Below are positions 41,444 through 50,578 of a stretch of DNA of 64,000 bases, in pieces. Under the pieces are notes generated by a model that was not told the origin of the DNA, searched no databases, and saw only the letters and a program-made list of their open reading frames with translations. The first letter of the stretch is position 1. Each line of letters opens with the position of its first letter. A program made the translations under genes and the position numbers. This DNA comes from CAWAWP01 sp963841205 (lineage in GTDB: Bacteria > Chloroflexota > Ktedonobacteria > Ktedonobacterales > JADMIN01), in contig CAWJCH010000019.1 of NCBI GenBank assembly GCA_963841205.1, positions 62,001 through 126,000 of the forward strand. Direction: 5' to 3'.

Positions 41444-42496
41444 ATGAGCTCTTCGACATCAACCGTGGTGCTGCTCCGGCCCGCCATCTCAACCGAGCAG
41501 CACAGCGAGATCGCGCAACTGCTGACTGCAGAGACTGCCGCCCCCGCGCCGCGCTTGCTGAATCTCGGCTCGCTCACCCTGCTACGGTCCGCCGCCGCCG
41601 TCTCGTCCGGTGCTCTCGAGCGCCTCGAAGCCCATCCCGCCGTGCAGCGCGTCGTGACGCTGGACACTCCCTACGCGCTGGCGAGCCTCGACGTGCGACC
41701 CGAGCGAACGACGGTGCGCGTGCGCAACGTGCAATTCGGCGGAGACGGCGAGCCGGTAATCATCGCTGGGCCGTGCGCCGTCGAGGGGAAGCCACAGATT
41801 CACGAGGCCGCGCGCGCCGTCCGTGACGCAGGCGCGCGGATGTTGCGTGGCGGCGCATTCAAGCCGCGCACCTCGCCGTATAGCTTCCAGGGGTTCGGCC
41901 TCGCCGGGCTTGAGATGCTCGTAACGGCGGGCCAATCGACGGGGCTGCCGATCGTTTCTGAAGTGATGGAGCCGGGCCTGGTGGAGGAGGTTGCCGCGCA
42001 CGTCGACCTTCTGCAGGTGGGCAGCCGCAATATGCAGAACTTCGCGCTGCTGCACGCCGTCGGCCGCTCCGGAAAGCCGGTGCTGCTCAAACGCGGGTTC
42101 GCTGCCACGATTGAGGAGTGGCTGCTCTCGGCCGAGTATGTCCTCGCGGCGGGCAATCCGAACGTGATCCTGTGCGAGCGCGGCATTCGCGGCTTCGATC
42201 CGCAGACGCGCAACGTACTCGACCTCACCTGCGTGCCACTGTTGCGCACGCTGACGCACCTGCCGGTGATCGTCGATCCGAGCCACGCCACCGGGCGCGC
42301 GGATCTCGTTGTGCCGATGGGCATCGCGGCCATCGCGGCGGGCGCGGACGGCCTGATCGTCGAGGTCCATCCACATCCTGAACAGGCACTTTCAGACGCC
42401 GAGCAGGCGATTACGCCCGACGAGCTTCGCTGCCTCGTCGCGCGTGGTCGCGCCGTCCACGCCGCGCTCCACAACAACATAAGCGGCGACGAGTAA
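41444..42496 (+). CDS. aroF: 3-deoxy-7-phosphoheptulonate synthase (DAHP synthase, type I-beta)
   Basis: 350 residues. Condenses PEP with erythrose-4-phosphate in the first step of aromatic amino-acid synthesis. An N-terminal ferredoxin-like regulatory domain (residues about 5-85) precedes the barrel: VIIAGPCAVEGKPQIHEAA, RMLRGGAFKPRTSPYSFQG, VEEVAAHVDLLQVGSRNMQNF, PVLLKRGFAATIEEWLLSAEY, ILCERGIRGFD, PVIVDPSHATGRADLV and LIVEVHPHPEQALSD. This domain order is that of Thermotoga-type feedback-regulated enzymes. The ATG has GAGGTGGGGCG upstream. The terminator in its leader suggests attenuation. Confidence 0.92.
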   Translation: MSSSTSTVVLLRPAISTEQHSEIAQLLTAETAAPAPRLLNLGSLTLLRSAAAVSSGALERLEAHPAVQRVVTLDTPYALASLDVRPERTTVRVRNVQFGGDGEPVIIAGPCAVEGKPQIHEAARAVRDAGARMLRGGAFKPRTSPYSFQGFGLAGLEMLVTAGQSTGLPIVSEVMEPGLVEEVAAHVDLLQVGSRNMQNFALLHAVGRSGKPVLLKRGFAATIEEWLLSAEYVLAAGNPNVILCERGIRGFDPQTRNVLDLTCVPLLRTLTHLPVIVDPSHATGRADLVVPMGIAAIAAGADGLIVEVHPHPEQALSDAEQAITPDELRCLVARGRAVHAALHNNISGDE

Positions 42497-42574
42497 GCGC
42501 GCGACCTCTTCGCCGCTGGCTGCGTCCGCTAGCCCCAAGTCGCCCACCCCTCGATTCGGCAAGGAGGTAGCCCG

Positions 42575-43198
42575 ATGACACGTCCCCACATGCCGCGATT
42601 GGCGCATCTCGCCCGCGTGGCCGCATGCCACTCGGCAGGCGAGCAGGATGCCCTCGCCCGCGAGCTTCGCGCCGCCGTGGCTGGCGGCCTCTCATGGGAC
42701 GCCTGTTACGAGGCGATCCTGCAGCTCGTGGCCTACACCGGCTACCCGCGCACGCTGAACGCGCTCGCCACCTATCGCGCCGTGAGCGGGGTTGCGGTTT
42801 CTCCACGCCCCTCGGAGGAATGGGGCGATTTCGCGCTTGCGGTCTGGCCGGAGCGCGGTGCGGCGATCTTCCGTCAGCTCTGGCCGGGGCACGATCTCGC
42901 CGACAATGTCCGCCCGCTCTCCGCCGAGCTGGCCGAGTGGGTCGTCAACGACGACTTCGGGCGCATCTTCGGGCGACCGGGGCTGACGTTGCTGGAACGC
43001 GAGGCGGTGGTCGTCGGCAGCCTCGTCGCCCAGCGCACCACGCCGCAGCTCCGCTCGCATCGCCTCGCCTTCCTGGCCGTCGGCGGCGACGACACCACGC
43101 TCGATGCCCTCGTCGCCAACCTCGCCGACCTGCTGCCCGAGGCCGTCATCGCCGACGCCAAAGCAACCCTCGCGCGCCTCCGCGGTGCAGCCGAGTGA
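42575..43198 (+). CDS. Carboxymuconolactone decarboxylase-like (AhpD-fold) protein
   Basis: 207 residues, two AhpD-like helical repeats. Helices LSWDACYEAILQLVAYTGYPRTLNALATYR and LTLLEREAVVVGSLVAQRTTPQLRSHRLAFLAVG fit the CMD fold ('E.ill.la.Y.G.P.al.A', 'L...eRel..l..l......lq...H'). The CxxC pair of AhpD peroxidases is absent, so thiol reductase activity is unlikely. GGAGGTAGCCCG gives a good ribosome-binding site. It follows the DAHP synthase by 78 bases and may share its transcript. Confidence 0.7.
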   Translation: MTRPHMPRLAHLARVAACHSAGEQDALARELRAAVAGGLSWDACYEAILQLVAYTGYPRTLNALATYRAVSGVAVSPRPSEEWGDFALAVWPERGAAIFRQLWPGHDLADNVRPLSAELAEWVVNDDFGRIFGRPGLTLLEREAVVVGSLVAQRTTPQLRSHRLAFLAVGGDDTTLDALVANLADLLPEAVIADAKATLARLRGAAE

Positions 43199-43244
43199 TG
43201 TCGAGTGATAGCGAAATCTCGACCCGCACAGACATCCGCCGGAA

Positions 43245-43273
43245 TTGACATGCCTCCTCTCGGCGGATACGAT
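43245..43273 (+). promoter_or_regulatory. Sigma-70-type promoter for glmS
   Basis: TTGACA (43245-43250), 17-base spacer, TACGAT (43268-43273). The transcript would start near 43280, about 90 bases before the ribozyme cleavage site. Confidence 0.75.
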
Positions 43274-43370
43274 GCGTGCAGAGTTCGCCACGCCAACCCT
43301 TCAGCAAGAAAAGCTGATCGCGCGCCGTAGCGCGCTCGATGCCCACGCAGCAACCATCGTCGCGTCGAGT

Positions 43371-43515
43371 AGCGCATGGCCTGGCACGCGGAGGAGCGCC
43401 AGGTGACGAGGTGGAGGCCGTTCGGAGTCAATCAGCGGGGAGCCTCCAGGGTGAACACCACCGACACCCTATAAAAGGTCGTATGCAAAACCGGCGGGCG
43501 ACTGCCGGGACAGGA
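43371..43515 (+). ncRNA. glmS ribozyme (glucosamine-6-phosphate-responsive)
   Basis: Located 40-185 bases before glmS. Cleavage site A-GCGC at 43371/43372; a P1-like stem CCTGGC (43380-43385) / GCCAGG (43398-43403); the invariant GACGAGG at 43405-43411; GGAGG pairing with CCTCC in GCGGGGAGCCTCC (43435-43447); a P3-like hairpin AGGGTG (43448-43453) / CACCCT (43465-43470); and a P4-like hairpin CCGGC/GCCGG (43491-43508). The order and the conserved words match the glmS ribozyme. It self-cleaves with GlcN6P as cofactor and so lowers glmS mRNA when product is high. Confidence 0.85.
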
Positions 43516-43555
43516 CGCGACCAGCGGCGGCGAATAGAAGGGTGAGGTGCCGTAC

Positions 43556-45418
43556 ATGTGCGGCATCGTGGGCTACGTCGGCCCCAAAAACGCCACGCCG
43601 ATCCTGATGGATGGCCTCCAGCGTCTCGAATATCGCGGATACGATTCCGCCGGCATCGCGGTCGTCGCCAGCAACGGCGATTTGGAAGTTCGCAAAGCGG
43701 CGGGCAAGCTCGAAAACCTGCGCACCGCCCTCGCGGTCGCCGAGCCCGCCGGCACGCTCGGCATCGGCCACACGCGTTGGGCCACGCACGGGCGGCCCAA
43801 CGACGCCAACGCCCATCCCCATGCGGATTGCACCGGCGACGTGACGGTGGTGCATAACGGCATCATCGAAAACTACGCCGAGTTGCGCGACGAGCTGATC
43901 GCCGCGGGGCACACTTTCCGCTCGGAGACCGACACCGAGATCCTCGCGCACCTGATCGAGACCGAGCTACACGCCCCGATCGGCCTTGCCGAGGCGGTAC
44001 GCCGCTCGCTGCTTCGCGTCACCGGCTCCTACGTGGTCGTGGTGATCAGCAAGAGCCACCCCGATTGCCTGGTGGGCGCGCGGCTCAACGGGCCGCTTAT
44101 CGCGGGGCTGGGCGACGGCGAAAACTTCCTCGCCTCCGACATCCCGGCGATCCTGCGGCAGACGCGCCGTGTGATCATCATAGAGGAGGGCGAGCTCGTC
44201 GAGGTGACGGCCAGCTCGGTCGCCATCACCACCCTCGGCGGCGCGCCGGTGACGCGCGAGCCGATCCACGTCGATTGGGACCTGGAATCCGCCGAGAAGG
44301 GTGGCTATCCCCACTACTTCGTCAAGGAGATCCACGAGCAGCCGCATGCCATTCAGCGTGCGTTGCTCGGTCGCGTCTCCGAGCAGAACGGCGAGTTTTC
44401 GCTGCGCCTACCCGAGCTGGATCGCCTCGCGCCGAGCGGCGCGCTCGACGGCATCAAGCGCATCGCCATCGTCGCCTGCGGCACGTCGCTGCACGCCGGG
44501 CTCCTCGGCAAGTACGCCATCGAGCGGCTGGCCGGGATCCCGGTGGAAGTAAGTGTCGCTTCGGAGTATCGCTACGCCGATCCGATCGTTGGGCCGGATA
44601 CACTTTGCATCGCGCTGACCCAGTCCGGCGAGACGACGGACACCTTGGCCGCCACGCGCCTCGCCCGCGAGCACGGCGCGCCGATCGTCGCGCTCACCAA
44701 CATCGTCGGCAGCGCGATCACGCGCGTCGCGGACGCTGTCCTCTATCTGCAGGCCGGTCCCGAGATCAGCGTGACGGCGACGAAGACCTTCGTGACCACC
44801 ACGACAGTGCTCTACCTGCTCGCCGCGTGGCTCGGCGCGCGGACGGGCACGTTGCCCAAGGAGGAGGAAGCGTCGGTCCTAACGGCGCTAGCAGCGCTCC
44901 CTGGGCAGATGCAGCGCGTGCTGGATGCCTCCGCGGCTGCCGACTCGCCGATCCAGAGTATTGCCGCCGAGCTAGCGCAGGTCCAGAGCACGATGTTCAT
45001 CGGGCGCGGCTACGGCTTCCCGCTAGCGCTCGAGGGCGCGCTCAAGCTCAAAGAGATCTCGTACATCCATGCCGAGGCATACCCTGCGGGTGAGCTGAAG
45101 CACGGCCCCATCGCCTTGCTGGATGAGCGGGTGCCGCTGGTGGCGATGGCGCTCGCCAGCCGGACCTACGACAAAGTGGTCAGCAATGTGCAGGAGGTGC
45201 GCGCGCGCGGCGCGCGCGTCATCGCTGTGGCGACCGAGGGTGACGAGCAGATCACACGCCACGCGGAGGACGTGATCTATGTCCCCGCCGCGCCCGAGAT
45301 GCTCTCGCCGCTGCTGGCGGTGATCCCGCTGCAACTGCTCTCGTATCACGTCGCCCTCGCGCGCGGCTGCAACATCGATCAGCCGCGGAACCTCGCCAAA
45401 TCCGTGACAGTCGAGTAG
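43556..45418 (+). CDS. glmS: Glutamine-fructose-6-phosphate aminotransferase
   Basis: 620 residues, the standard length. Makes glucosamine-6-phosphate for peptidoglycan and other amino-sugar polymers. The ATG is at 43556, so that the nucleophile Cys1 (CGIVGYVG) becomes N-terminal after Met removal; an in-frame GTG at 43547 would block this. Glutaminase blocks: GHTRWATHGRPNDANAHPH and VVHNGIIENY. Two SIS domains follow: ACGTSLHAGLLGKY, LTQSGETTDTLAA, EISVTATKTFVT, and ALKLKEISYIHAEAYPAGELKHGPIALLD, ending NLAKSVTVE. Controlled by the upstream ribozyme. A terminator follows at 45450. Confidence 0.97.
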   Translation: MCGIVGYVGPKNATPILMDGLQRLEYRGYDSAGIAVVASNGDLEVRKAAGKLENLRTALAVAEPAGTLGIGHTRWATHGRPNDANAHPHADCTGDVTVVHNGIIENYAELRDELIAAGHTFRSETDTEILAHLIETELHAPIGLAEAVRRSLLRVTGSYVVVVISKSHPDCLVGARLNGPLIAGLGDGENFLASDIPAILRQTRRVIIIEEGELVEVTASSVAITTLGGAPVTREPIHVDWDLESAEKGGYPHYFVKEIHEQPHAIQRALLGRVSEQNGEFSLRLPELDRLAPSGALDGIKRIAIVACGTSLHAGLLGKYAIERLAGIPVEVSVASEYRYADPIVGPDTLCIALTQSGETTDTLAATRLAREHGAPIVALTNIVGSAITRVADAVLYLQAGPEISVTATKTFVTTTTVLYLLAAWLGARTGTLPKEEEASVLTALAALPGQMQRVLDASAAADSPIQSIAAELAQVQSTMFIGRGYGFPLALEGALKLKEISYIHAEAYPAGELKHGPIALLDERVPLVAMALASRTYDKVVSNVQEVRARGARVIAVATEGDEQITRHAEDVIYVPAAPEMLSPLLAVIPLQLLSYHVALARGCNIDQPRNLAKSVTVE

Positions 45419-45449
45419 CGGCTGCCGAGCGCACACCGCAGTCAAGCGT

Positions 45450-45530
45450 CGCCCGTTCGTCCCACTCAACGTGGGTCGGATGGGCGGCACTTTTTGGGGG
45501 TTCCTCCTCGCGGAGAAGGAGAGAACCCCG
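45450..45530. terminator. Paired terminators between glmS and the oxidase pseudogene
   Basis: GCCC/GGGC with an inner CCCAC-TCAAC-GTGGG hairpin (45450-45487) is followed by TTTTT (45491-45495), a terminator for glmS. A second hairpin, GGGGTTC .. GAACCCC (45497-45530), lies before the end of the minus-strand gene and may serve it. Confidence 0.75.
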
Positions 45531-45535
45531 CAGGC

Positions 45536-47162
45536 TCACTTGTCGTAGACCACCAGCGTGATGAGGCCACCCATCTCATCCATCGACTGGCCGGGGTTCA
45601 TCACGTGCGCCAGGATGTGGCAGTGGAAGGGGTACACGCTGCCCGGCGCGGCCCAGGCGTAGAAGGTGAACTGACACTCCACGGGGGCAAAAGCCCCATG
45701 GGTGCTCAGGCTACGGGTCTGATGGGATGATTGTATCCACCCCTGCCCGTTCGCGCCCGAAGGCGGTGCCCCCGCCCAAGCGGACGTTGCAGGCATCGCC
45801 AGGCGAGCTAGGCTCTCGAAGAAACGCTGGCTCAACCGCATGGCACCGCGTCCAAGGCCCGTTGCTGCTTTTGCCCGTGGGAACGAGGTACCACGGAACC
45901 GGCAAACAGCATGCACTTGGCGAGGTGCAAAGAGTCCGCTGAGGTCGTCTGCCTGATGGGCAGGAAAACGGCAATGCCACCAGGCTGTGGGCGAAAGCCC
46001 TGGACGCCGCACCGCCTGGGTTAACACCCAGCGGCTTGCGGCGGGCTAAAGCCCTCTTCTGTCATAGCTCTCGCCGGGGGCGGTGGTGAGCGTGTCTTCC
46101 TTCACCGGGGCGGCCAGCGGCGCGCCGTCCTCCGCCACCACGTTGAAATAGTGGCCGTGCAGGTGCATCGGGTGGATCAACTCGCCGATGTTGATGACGC
46201 GCACCAACACGGTCTGGCCATGGGTGACCTGCATCGGCTGCGTGTCGGGGAAACTCTTGCCGTTGATGACGTAGTAGCCGTCCAACTCGCTGATCATTTG
46301 CAGGTACTCACGATCATAGTGCGGGACCAGCTTCGCCTGCGGCGTGCCAGGGCGCGGATCGACGATGAACGCGCCGTAGAACCCGCCGGGCACCTGCATC
46401 AGGTCGTCATAGTGGCTATGGTAGAAGAACGTGCTCGACATTGTCGTGGCTGATGGTGAAGTCATATGTGAAAGATGTGCCGGGCTGGATGGGCGATTGC
46501 CCTACCCCCGGCACCCCATCCTCGTTCTATGGGATCTCGAGTCCGTGGAAATGGATGGTCGTGCTCTCGGGGAAGTGGTTGCTGATTGTCACGCGAACGT
46601 GATCACCCGCGTTGACGCGAATCGTCGGGCCGGGGACGGTGCCGTCGAGCGTCCAGGCCAGCACCTTGTGCCCCTTGACCGGTTGCCACATCACCTGCTC
46701 TGCCGTGAAGGTGAAGTGTTTGGCGCCGTCCGCATCCAGCGCGTACTTCGCGGGCTGCGCGCCGTAGGTTTGCGTCGCGTCGGGCACGCTGCTAACCGCC
46801 GCCTGGGTGTTCGTCTGGCTGCTGGAACTCGACGAGCTGATCGTGGGGCTGCTCGTACCCACGTTTGAGGAGAAGAGCGCCAAGTTCAGCAGGCCGACCA
46901 CCACGAGGACGACGAGGAAGGCCGCGGCCGCTGGCGAGGTGACGCGCCGGGCCCACGTGGCTGGGCGCGCGATAAATAAGCGCCCGACGCTCGACCAATC
47001 GTTGTGCATCTTGTCGGGGTCGTAGAGGCGCCGCTCCGAGGTGAGGATCGCACCGCTTCCATACAGCGACCTGAACTCACTTTCAGCCACGTGCTCCGGC
47101 GAGGGCGATGTTGCCGACGGTGCATCGGATACGGCCCGCTCGTCTTTCAGGTCAGTCGCCAT
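45536..47162 (-). pseudogene. Multicopper oxidase (type with N-terminal membrane helix), broken
   Basis: Reading leftwards from 47162: a cytoplasmic region (ERRLYDPDKMHNDW), one membrane helix (SPAAAAFLVVLVVVGLLNLALF), the first cupredoxin domain (GDHVRVTISNHFPESTTIHFHGLEIP), then TAG (46527-46529), NEDGVPGVGQSPIQPGT, a frameshift near 46435, TFFYHSHYDDLMQVPGG, HPMHLHGHYFNVV and, after a 389-base insertion (45672-46060), YPFHCHILAHVMNPGQ. The copper ligands HFHG, HSH, HLHGH and HCHILAH are all recognisable. Original length would be about 415 residues, a short (two-domain or nitrite-reductase-like) oxidase. Inactive now. Confidence 0.85.
45672..46060 (-). mobile_element. IS200/IS605-like non-autonomous element, copy D (about 389 bp)
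   Basis: On the minus strand it begins AGAAGAGGGCTTTAGCCC (left hairpin GGGC-TTTA-GCCC) and ends with hairpin GGGGC-TTTT-GCCCC followed by CGTGGAGTGTCA. It interrupts the oxidase between Tyr-Asp (46061) and Gln-Phe-Thr codons. Ends resemble those of copies A-C, but the internal sequence differs, so it derives from another IS200/IS605 relative. It has no ORF of its own. Boundaries are good to about three bases. Confidence 0.7.
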
Positions 47163-47467
47163 GTGGAACTCCTGCTATCTCACAGCCGAATCCTGGCTGG
47201 ATGTGCCCTCGCGAGGCCCACACGGAAAGCGTAGAGGCGTCGCCTCACGACGCGGTCACTGCTGCGGCATGAGCGCTCACATGCGCGTCACGGCGCCGGC
47301 GGAATGCGCCAGGCGCGGCGGCAGGCGCTCGTTAAAGTCGCGCGAGTGCGAGGGAGCGTGGCCGCAGCGGCGAGATCAGGCGAGATTAGTGGCCTTCGAA
47401 GTGGACAGGGCACTGACAAGCGGTGCAGCCGTGAAAGTTCCCACCATTCATCGTCTTTGGCACGGAG

Positions 47468-48703
47468 ATCCCTGGAAGCAGGGATATGGAGAAAGTGCCG
47501 TCCCCTTTCCATTTCTGCTTGCCTGTAATAGAATGGCACTACAATATGGACAAAACACTAATCCGAACAGTCTGCTGCAAGCTTGACGTTGACGGCCATG
47601 AAACGGCGTTAGCAACTACACAACGTGCTTTTAATGCCGCCGCGTCGTGGATTGCACAGGTCTGCTGTGATGAGGGAATCACCAACACCAACACCGCCCA
47701 CCATCGTGTGTACGGGGAGACGCGACTGAACTTTGACTTGGGTGCTCAACTCGCAGTATGTGCTAGGGCGAAGGCCGTTGAGGCCGTCAAGGTCGTCAAG
47801 GCCAAACACCGCGAGACGTGCCCGCAGTTCGGGCCGCGTGGGAGCGTTCGCTACGACGCTCGGACCTACCGGCTGATGAGCCTGGATCACGTCTCGCTCA
47901 ACACCCTAGTTGGCCGTGTCGTCTGTCGAATGGTGTTAGGCGCTCGCCAGCACGCGATGCTGGCAGACCCGTCGTGGGAAGTGGGCGGCGCCGATCTGGT
48001 CTGGCGGGCGGGTGTCTACTATCTGCACGTGACGCAGAGTCGGGAAGCCACGCCGGAGGCTACCACTGACGGCATGCTGGGAGTAGACCTGGGAATCGTG
48101 AACCTTGCCACTGATAGTGAGGGTGAGCAGTTCACTGGAGCCATGATCCATGCCGTGCGCAACCACTACCATCAGCGCAGGCAACGCCTCCAGCAAGTGG
48201 GCAGCAAGAATGCCAAGCGCCGTTTGCGCCAGATGCGCCGCCGCGAGGCACGCTTCCAAAGTGACACCAACCATGTGATCAGCAAAGCATTGGTCGCCAA
48301 AGCCGCCGTATCGTGCAAGGCAATCGCCCTCGAAGACCTTTCAGGGATCCGCGAGCGGGTGACGGTTCGACACGAACATCGCTATGAGCGGCATTCCTGG
48401 GCTTTCTTCCAATTGCGCCAGTACGTCACGTACAAGGCGGCATGGGCGGGCGTCACGGTGTATCTGGTTGATCCCCGGAACACCAGCCGGACATGCTCCG
48501 CTTGTGGGCACTGTGAGAAGGCCAACCGAAAGTCTCAAGCCGAGTTCCTTTGCCAACGATGTGGCTTCACCTTGAATGCGGACTACAACGCCGCGCTCAA
48601 CATCTCCAGAAAAGAACCGTATCGGGCCGCAGTCAACCGGCCTATGGCGTCGCCCCCCGTGGGGTAGATGCAAATCCCGACTTCTAGCCGTGGGTGGTTG
48701 ACT
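47468..48703 (+). mobile_element. IS200/IS605-type element carrying only tnpB
   Basis: A left-side hairpin ATCCCTG-GAAG-CAGGGAT (47468-47485) precedes tnpB, and a right-end structure (AATCCCGACTTCTAGCCGTG near 48673) ending GTGGTTGAC follows it. No tnpA is present. The true left end may lie slightly upstream. Such tnpB-only (IS1341-like) units depend on a TnpA supplied elsewhere. From 47163 to 47467 no gene is visible. Confidence 0.65.
47546..48667 (+). CDS. tnpB: TnpB, intact RNA-guided endonuclease-family protein
   Basis: 373 residues. All catalytic features are present: RuvC-I Asp in GVDLGIVNLATD, RuvC-II Glu in IALEDLSGIRERV, zinc finger CSACG .. CQRCGF and RuvC-III Asp in LNADYNAALNIS. 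The N-terminal helical region (TTQRAFNAAASWIAQVCCDE) matches other short TnpBs. ATG 47546 (MDKTLIRTV) is chosen over 47486, which lies in the left-end hairpin. TnpB cuts DNA guided by an RNA made from the element's right end and so helps the element persist. Codon use is less GC-biased than in its neighbours. Confidence 0.88.
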   Translation: MDKTLIRTVCCKLDVDGHETALATTQRAFNAAASWIAQVCCDEGITNTNTAHHRVYGETRLNFDLGAQLAVCARAKAVEAVKVVKAKHRETCPQFGPRGSVRYDARTYRLMSLDHVSLNTLVGRVVCRMVLGARQHAMLADPSWEVGGADLVWRAGVYYLHVTQSREATPEATTDGMLGVDLGIVNLATDSEGEQFTGAMIHAVRNHYHQRRQRLQQVGSKNAKRRLRQMRRREARFQSDTNHVISKALVAKAAVSCKAIALEDLSGIRERVTVRHEHRYERHSWAFFQLRQYVTYKAAWAGVTVYLVDPRNTSRTCSACGHCEKANRKSQAEFLCQRCGFTLNADYNAALNISRKEPYRAAVNRPMASPPVG

Positions 48704-48909
48704 CTGGCCGTTCGCATAGTAGAATACCCAGGGACTGGCGACCGAGCATCCATATGTCGCCTGCCTGCCCGGCACCGCGAGGCATCGTTTGCTCGTGCCG
48801 GCGAGCGCGTATGTGTCAAGGCGCACATCATCTCCAGCATCCTGGCTTCATCAGCGCAGTTGGAAGGTCCGGCGCGACGTCATCGTCGGCGTTGGCGAGG
48901 AGTTGCATC

Positions 48910-50514
48910 ATGAGTACAGCGCGAGGAGTGCCCGAAAGCGTCCGTCACGCCAAGACGGACCTCTACGACACCGGCCGCAGGTCGTTCTTCATTCAATATC
49001 CCGCGTGGTTCGTCGTGGTGCTCGCGCTGGCCGGCGTGGTCGCCTTCGCCGTGACAGGCTTCCTCGGCTACCCGAAGTCCTCCGGTGTCCATTCCCCTGC
49101 GGACGACGCCTTCACCAGCCCCTGGGTGCTCTACCTCTGGCTGAGTATCCTGCTGATCACGCTCGTCGCCTCCGTGCTGCGCGACGCCTCCCTCCGCGCC
49201 CGGCTGTTCTTCATGCTGCTGGTGAGCCTCATCGCCGTGGTCTTCATCGGCGTGACGCGCTTTCAGAACATCCTGCCGGATATCATCAAACAACTGCTCG
49301 GCCAGCACGTCATCTTCCAATACCTTTCGACCACCCCCGCTACCTACACCATCGTCAACTTCGGCCTGATCGGCATCTTCTGGGCCGACACGATCCGCCG
49401 CTGGGTGCGCTACAGCCGCGGCCTGCCGCTCTATCCGAGCGTCGACATCGGTCTGCCCGAGAGCGAGCGCGGCGGCGACCCGCGCAAAGATCTCACATTT
49501 TCGGAATTAATCTCCGGCGACTTGCTGGCGGGGTCATTGCTCGCCATCCTGCTCTTCGGCATCTTCCGCGTCGAGGTGCTGGGTCTCTTCATCCACCCGG
49601 TGGGCGGCATCACCACCTGCACGATGTCGTGGCCGTTCGGCTCGTGCGCGCACGGCGCGACCATCGTCGATCCGCCAACCCTCGCCTTCATGGATCTGTT
49701 GCAAGCGCTCTTCTACCTCCCGCTCGGCCTGATCATCCTCGCGCTCTCCGCGATGCTGAGCGGCCTCGGCGCGGTACACGCCGTGGACAACCTCGACCTA
49801 GCGCTGGCGAGCACGTCAATCTCGTCGCAGTCGAGCACGGCGCCGATCACCGAGGACGTCACCCTCACCCTTTTCAAGGCCTTGCGCTCAGCGGTTGGCC
49901 GTCGCGGTCGCAGTCTCGCGGGGAACTTCGTCCTCTCGCTGCGCTGGGTTGGTTGGCCTGCGCTGCTCTTCGTCGGCACCTATGGTATCTCCGAGGTGAG
50001 CTTCGACGTGCAGCAATATCTCCATAGCGCCAAGCATCTCAGCGACGCCGCCACCTATGTCTTGCCGGCGGCGGGATGGGGCCTCGCGGCGATCCTCAGC
50101 ATCGTCGTCTCGATCGCGCTGATGCTTTTCCGCTTCAGGGTCGTGGAGAACACGCTGCGCTTCGTCGGCTTGATCGGCCTGGTCGTGTTGCTGACCTTCT
50201 GGCTCTTCTCGCTGGCGCTCTGGGGCGTGAATGAGCTGGTCTATCAATTCAACGTGAACGGCCGCACGCCGTTCGATCCGCCCAGCACGGCCACCTTGAT
50301 CTCGCTCGCCGCGCTGCTGATCTTCGGTGTCCTGCTGCTGATCAACAATGCCCGGCGCCCGAAGGCGGCACAGGCGAGCGCGGTCACCGGCGGCGCCGCC
50401 GTCCCCGCGAGCCAGGTGAGCTACATGCAGAACCCAGATCCGGCCTCCGCGCAGGCCGTACCGATGCACGCGAATCCGCCGACCGCATCCGCGCCCGACG
50501 CCACCTCGCACTAA
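48910..50514 (+). CDS. Polytopic membrane protein, paralogue 1
   Basis: 534 residues, about eight membrane segments. After a short cytoplasmic N-terminus (KTDLYDTGRRSFFIQYPAWF) come paired helices, a conserved loop (GIFWADTIRRWVRYSRG), a soluble stretch, FSELISGDLLAGSLLAILLFG, an outer loop with two Cys (TTCTMSWPFGSCAHG) and PPTLAFMDLLQALFYLPLGL, then two further helices and a Pro/Ala-rich tail. About 40% identical by eye to the next gene. The family is unknown to me. GAGGAG precedes ATG 48910. Confidence 0.7.
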   Translation: MSTARGVPESVRHAKTDLYDTGRRSFFIQYPAWFVVVLALAGVVAFAVTGFLGYPKSSGVHSPADDAFTSPWVLYLWLSILLITLVASVLRDASLRARLFFMLLVSLIAVVFIGVTRFQNILPDIIKQLLGQHVIFQYLSTTPATYTIVNFGLIGIFWADTIRRWVRYSRGLPLYPSVDIGLPESERGGDPRKDLTFSELISGDLLAGSLLAILLFGIFRVEVLGLFIHPVGGITTCTMSWPFGSCAHGATIVDPPTLAFMDLLQALFYLPLGLIILALSAMLSGLGAVHAVDNLDLALASTSISSQSSTAPITEDVTLTLFKALRSAVGRRGRSLAGNFVLSLRWVGWPALLFVGTYGISEVSFDVQQYLHSAKHLSDAATYVLPAAGWGLAAILSIVVSIALMLFRFRVVENTLRFVGLIGLVVLLTFWLFSLALWGVNELVYQFNVNGRTPFDPPSTATLISLAALLIFGVLLLINNARRPKAAQASAVTGGAAVPASQVSYMQNPDPASAQAVPMHANPPTASAPDATSH

Positions 50515-50578
50515 ACCTCGCGCGACCAGGCGGGTCGTCATCGCAGCCTGCGACGGTCGCTAGCACGGGAGATCCAGC

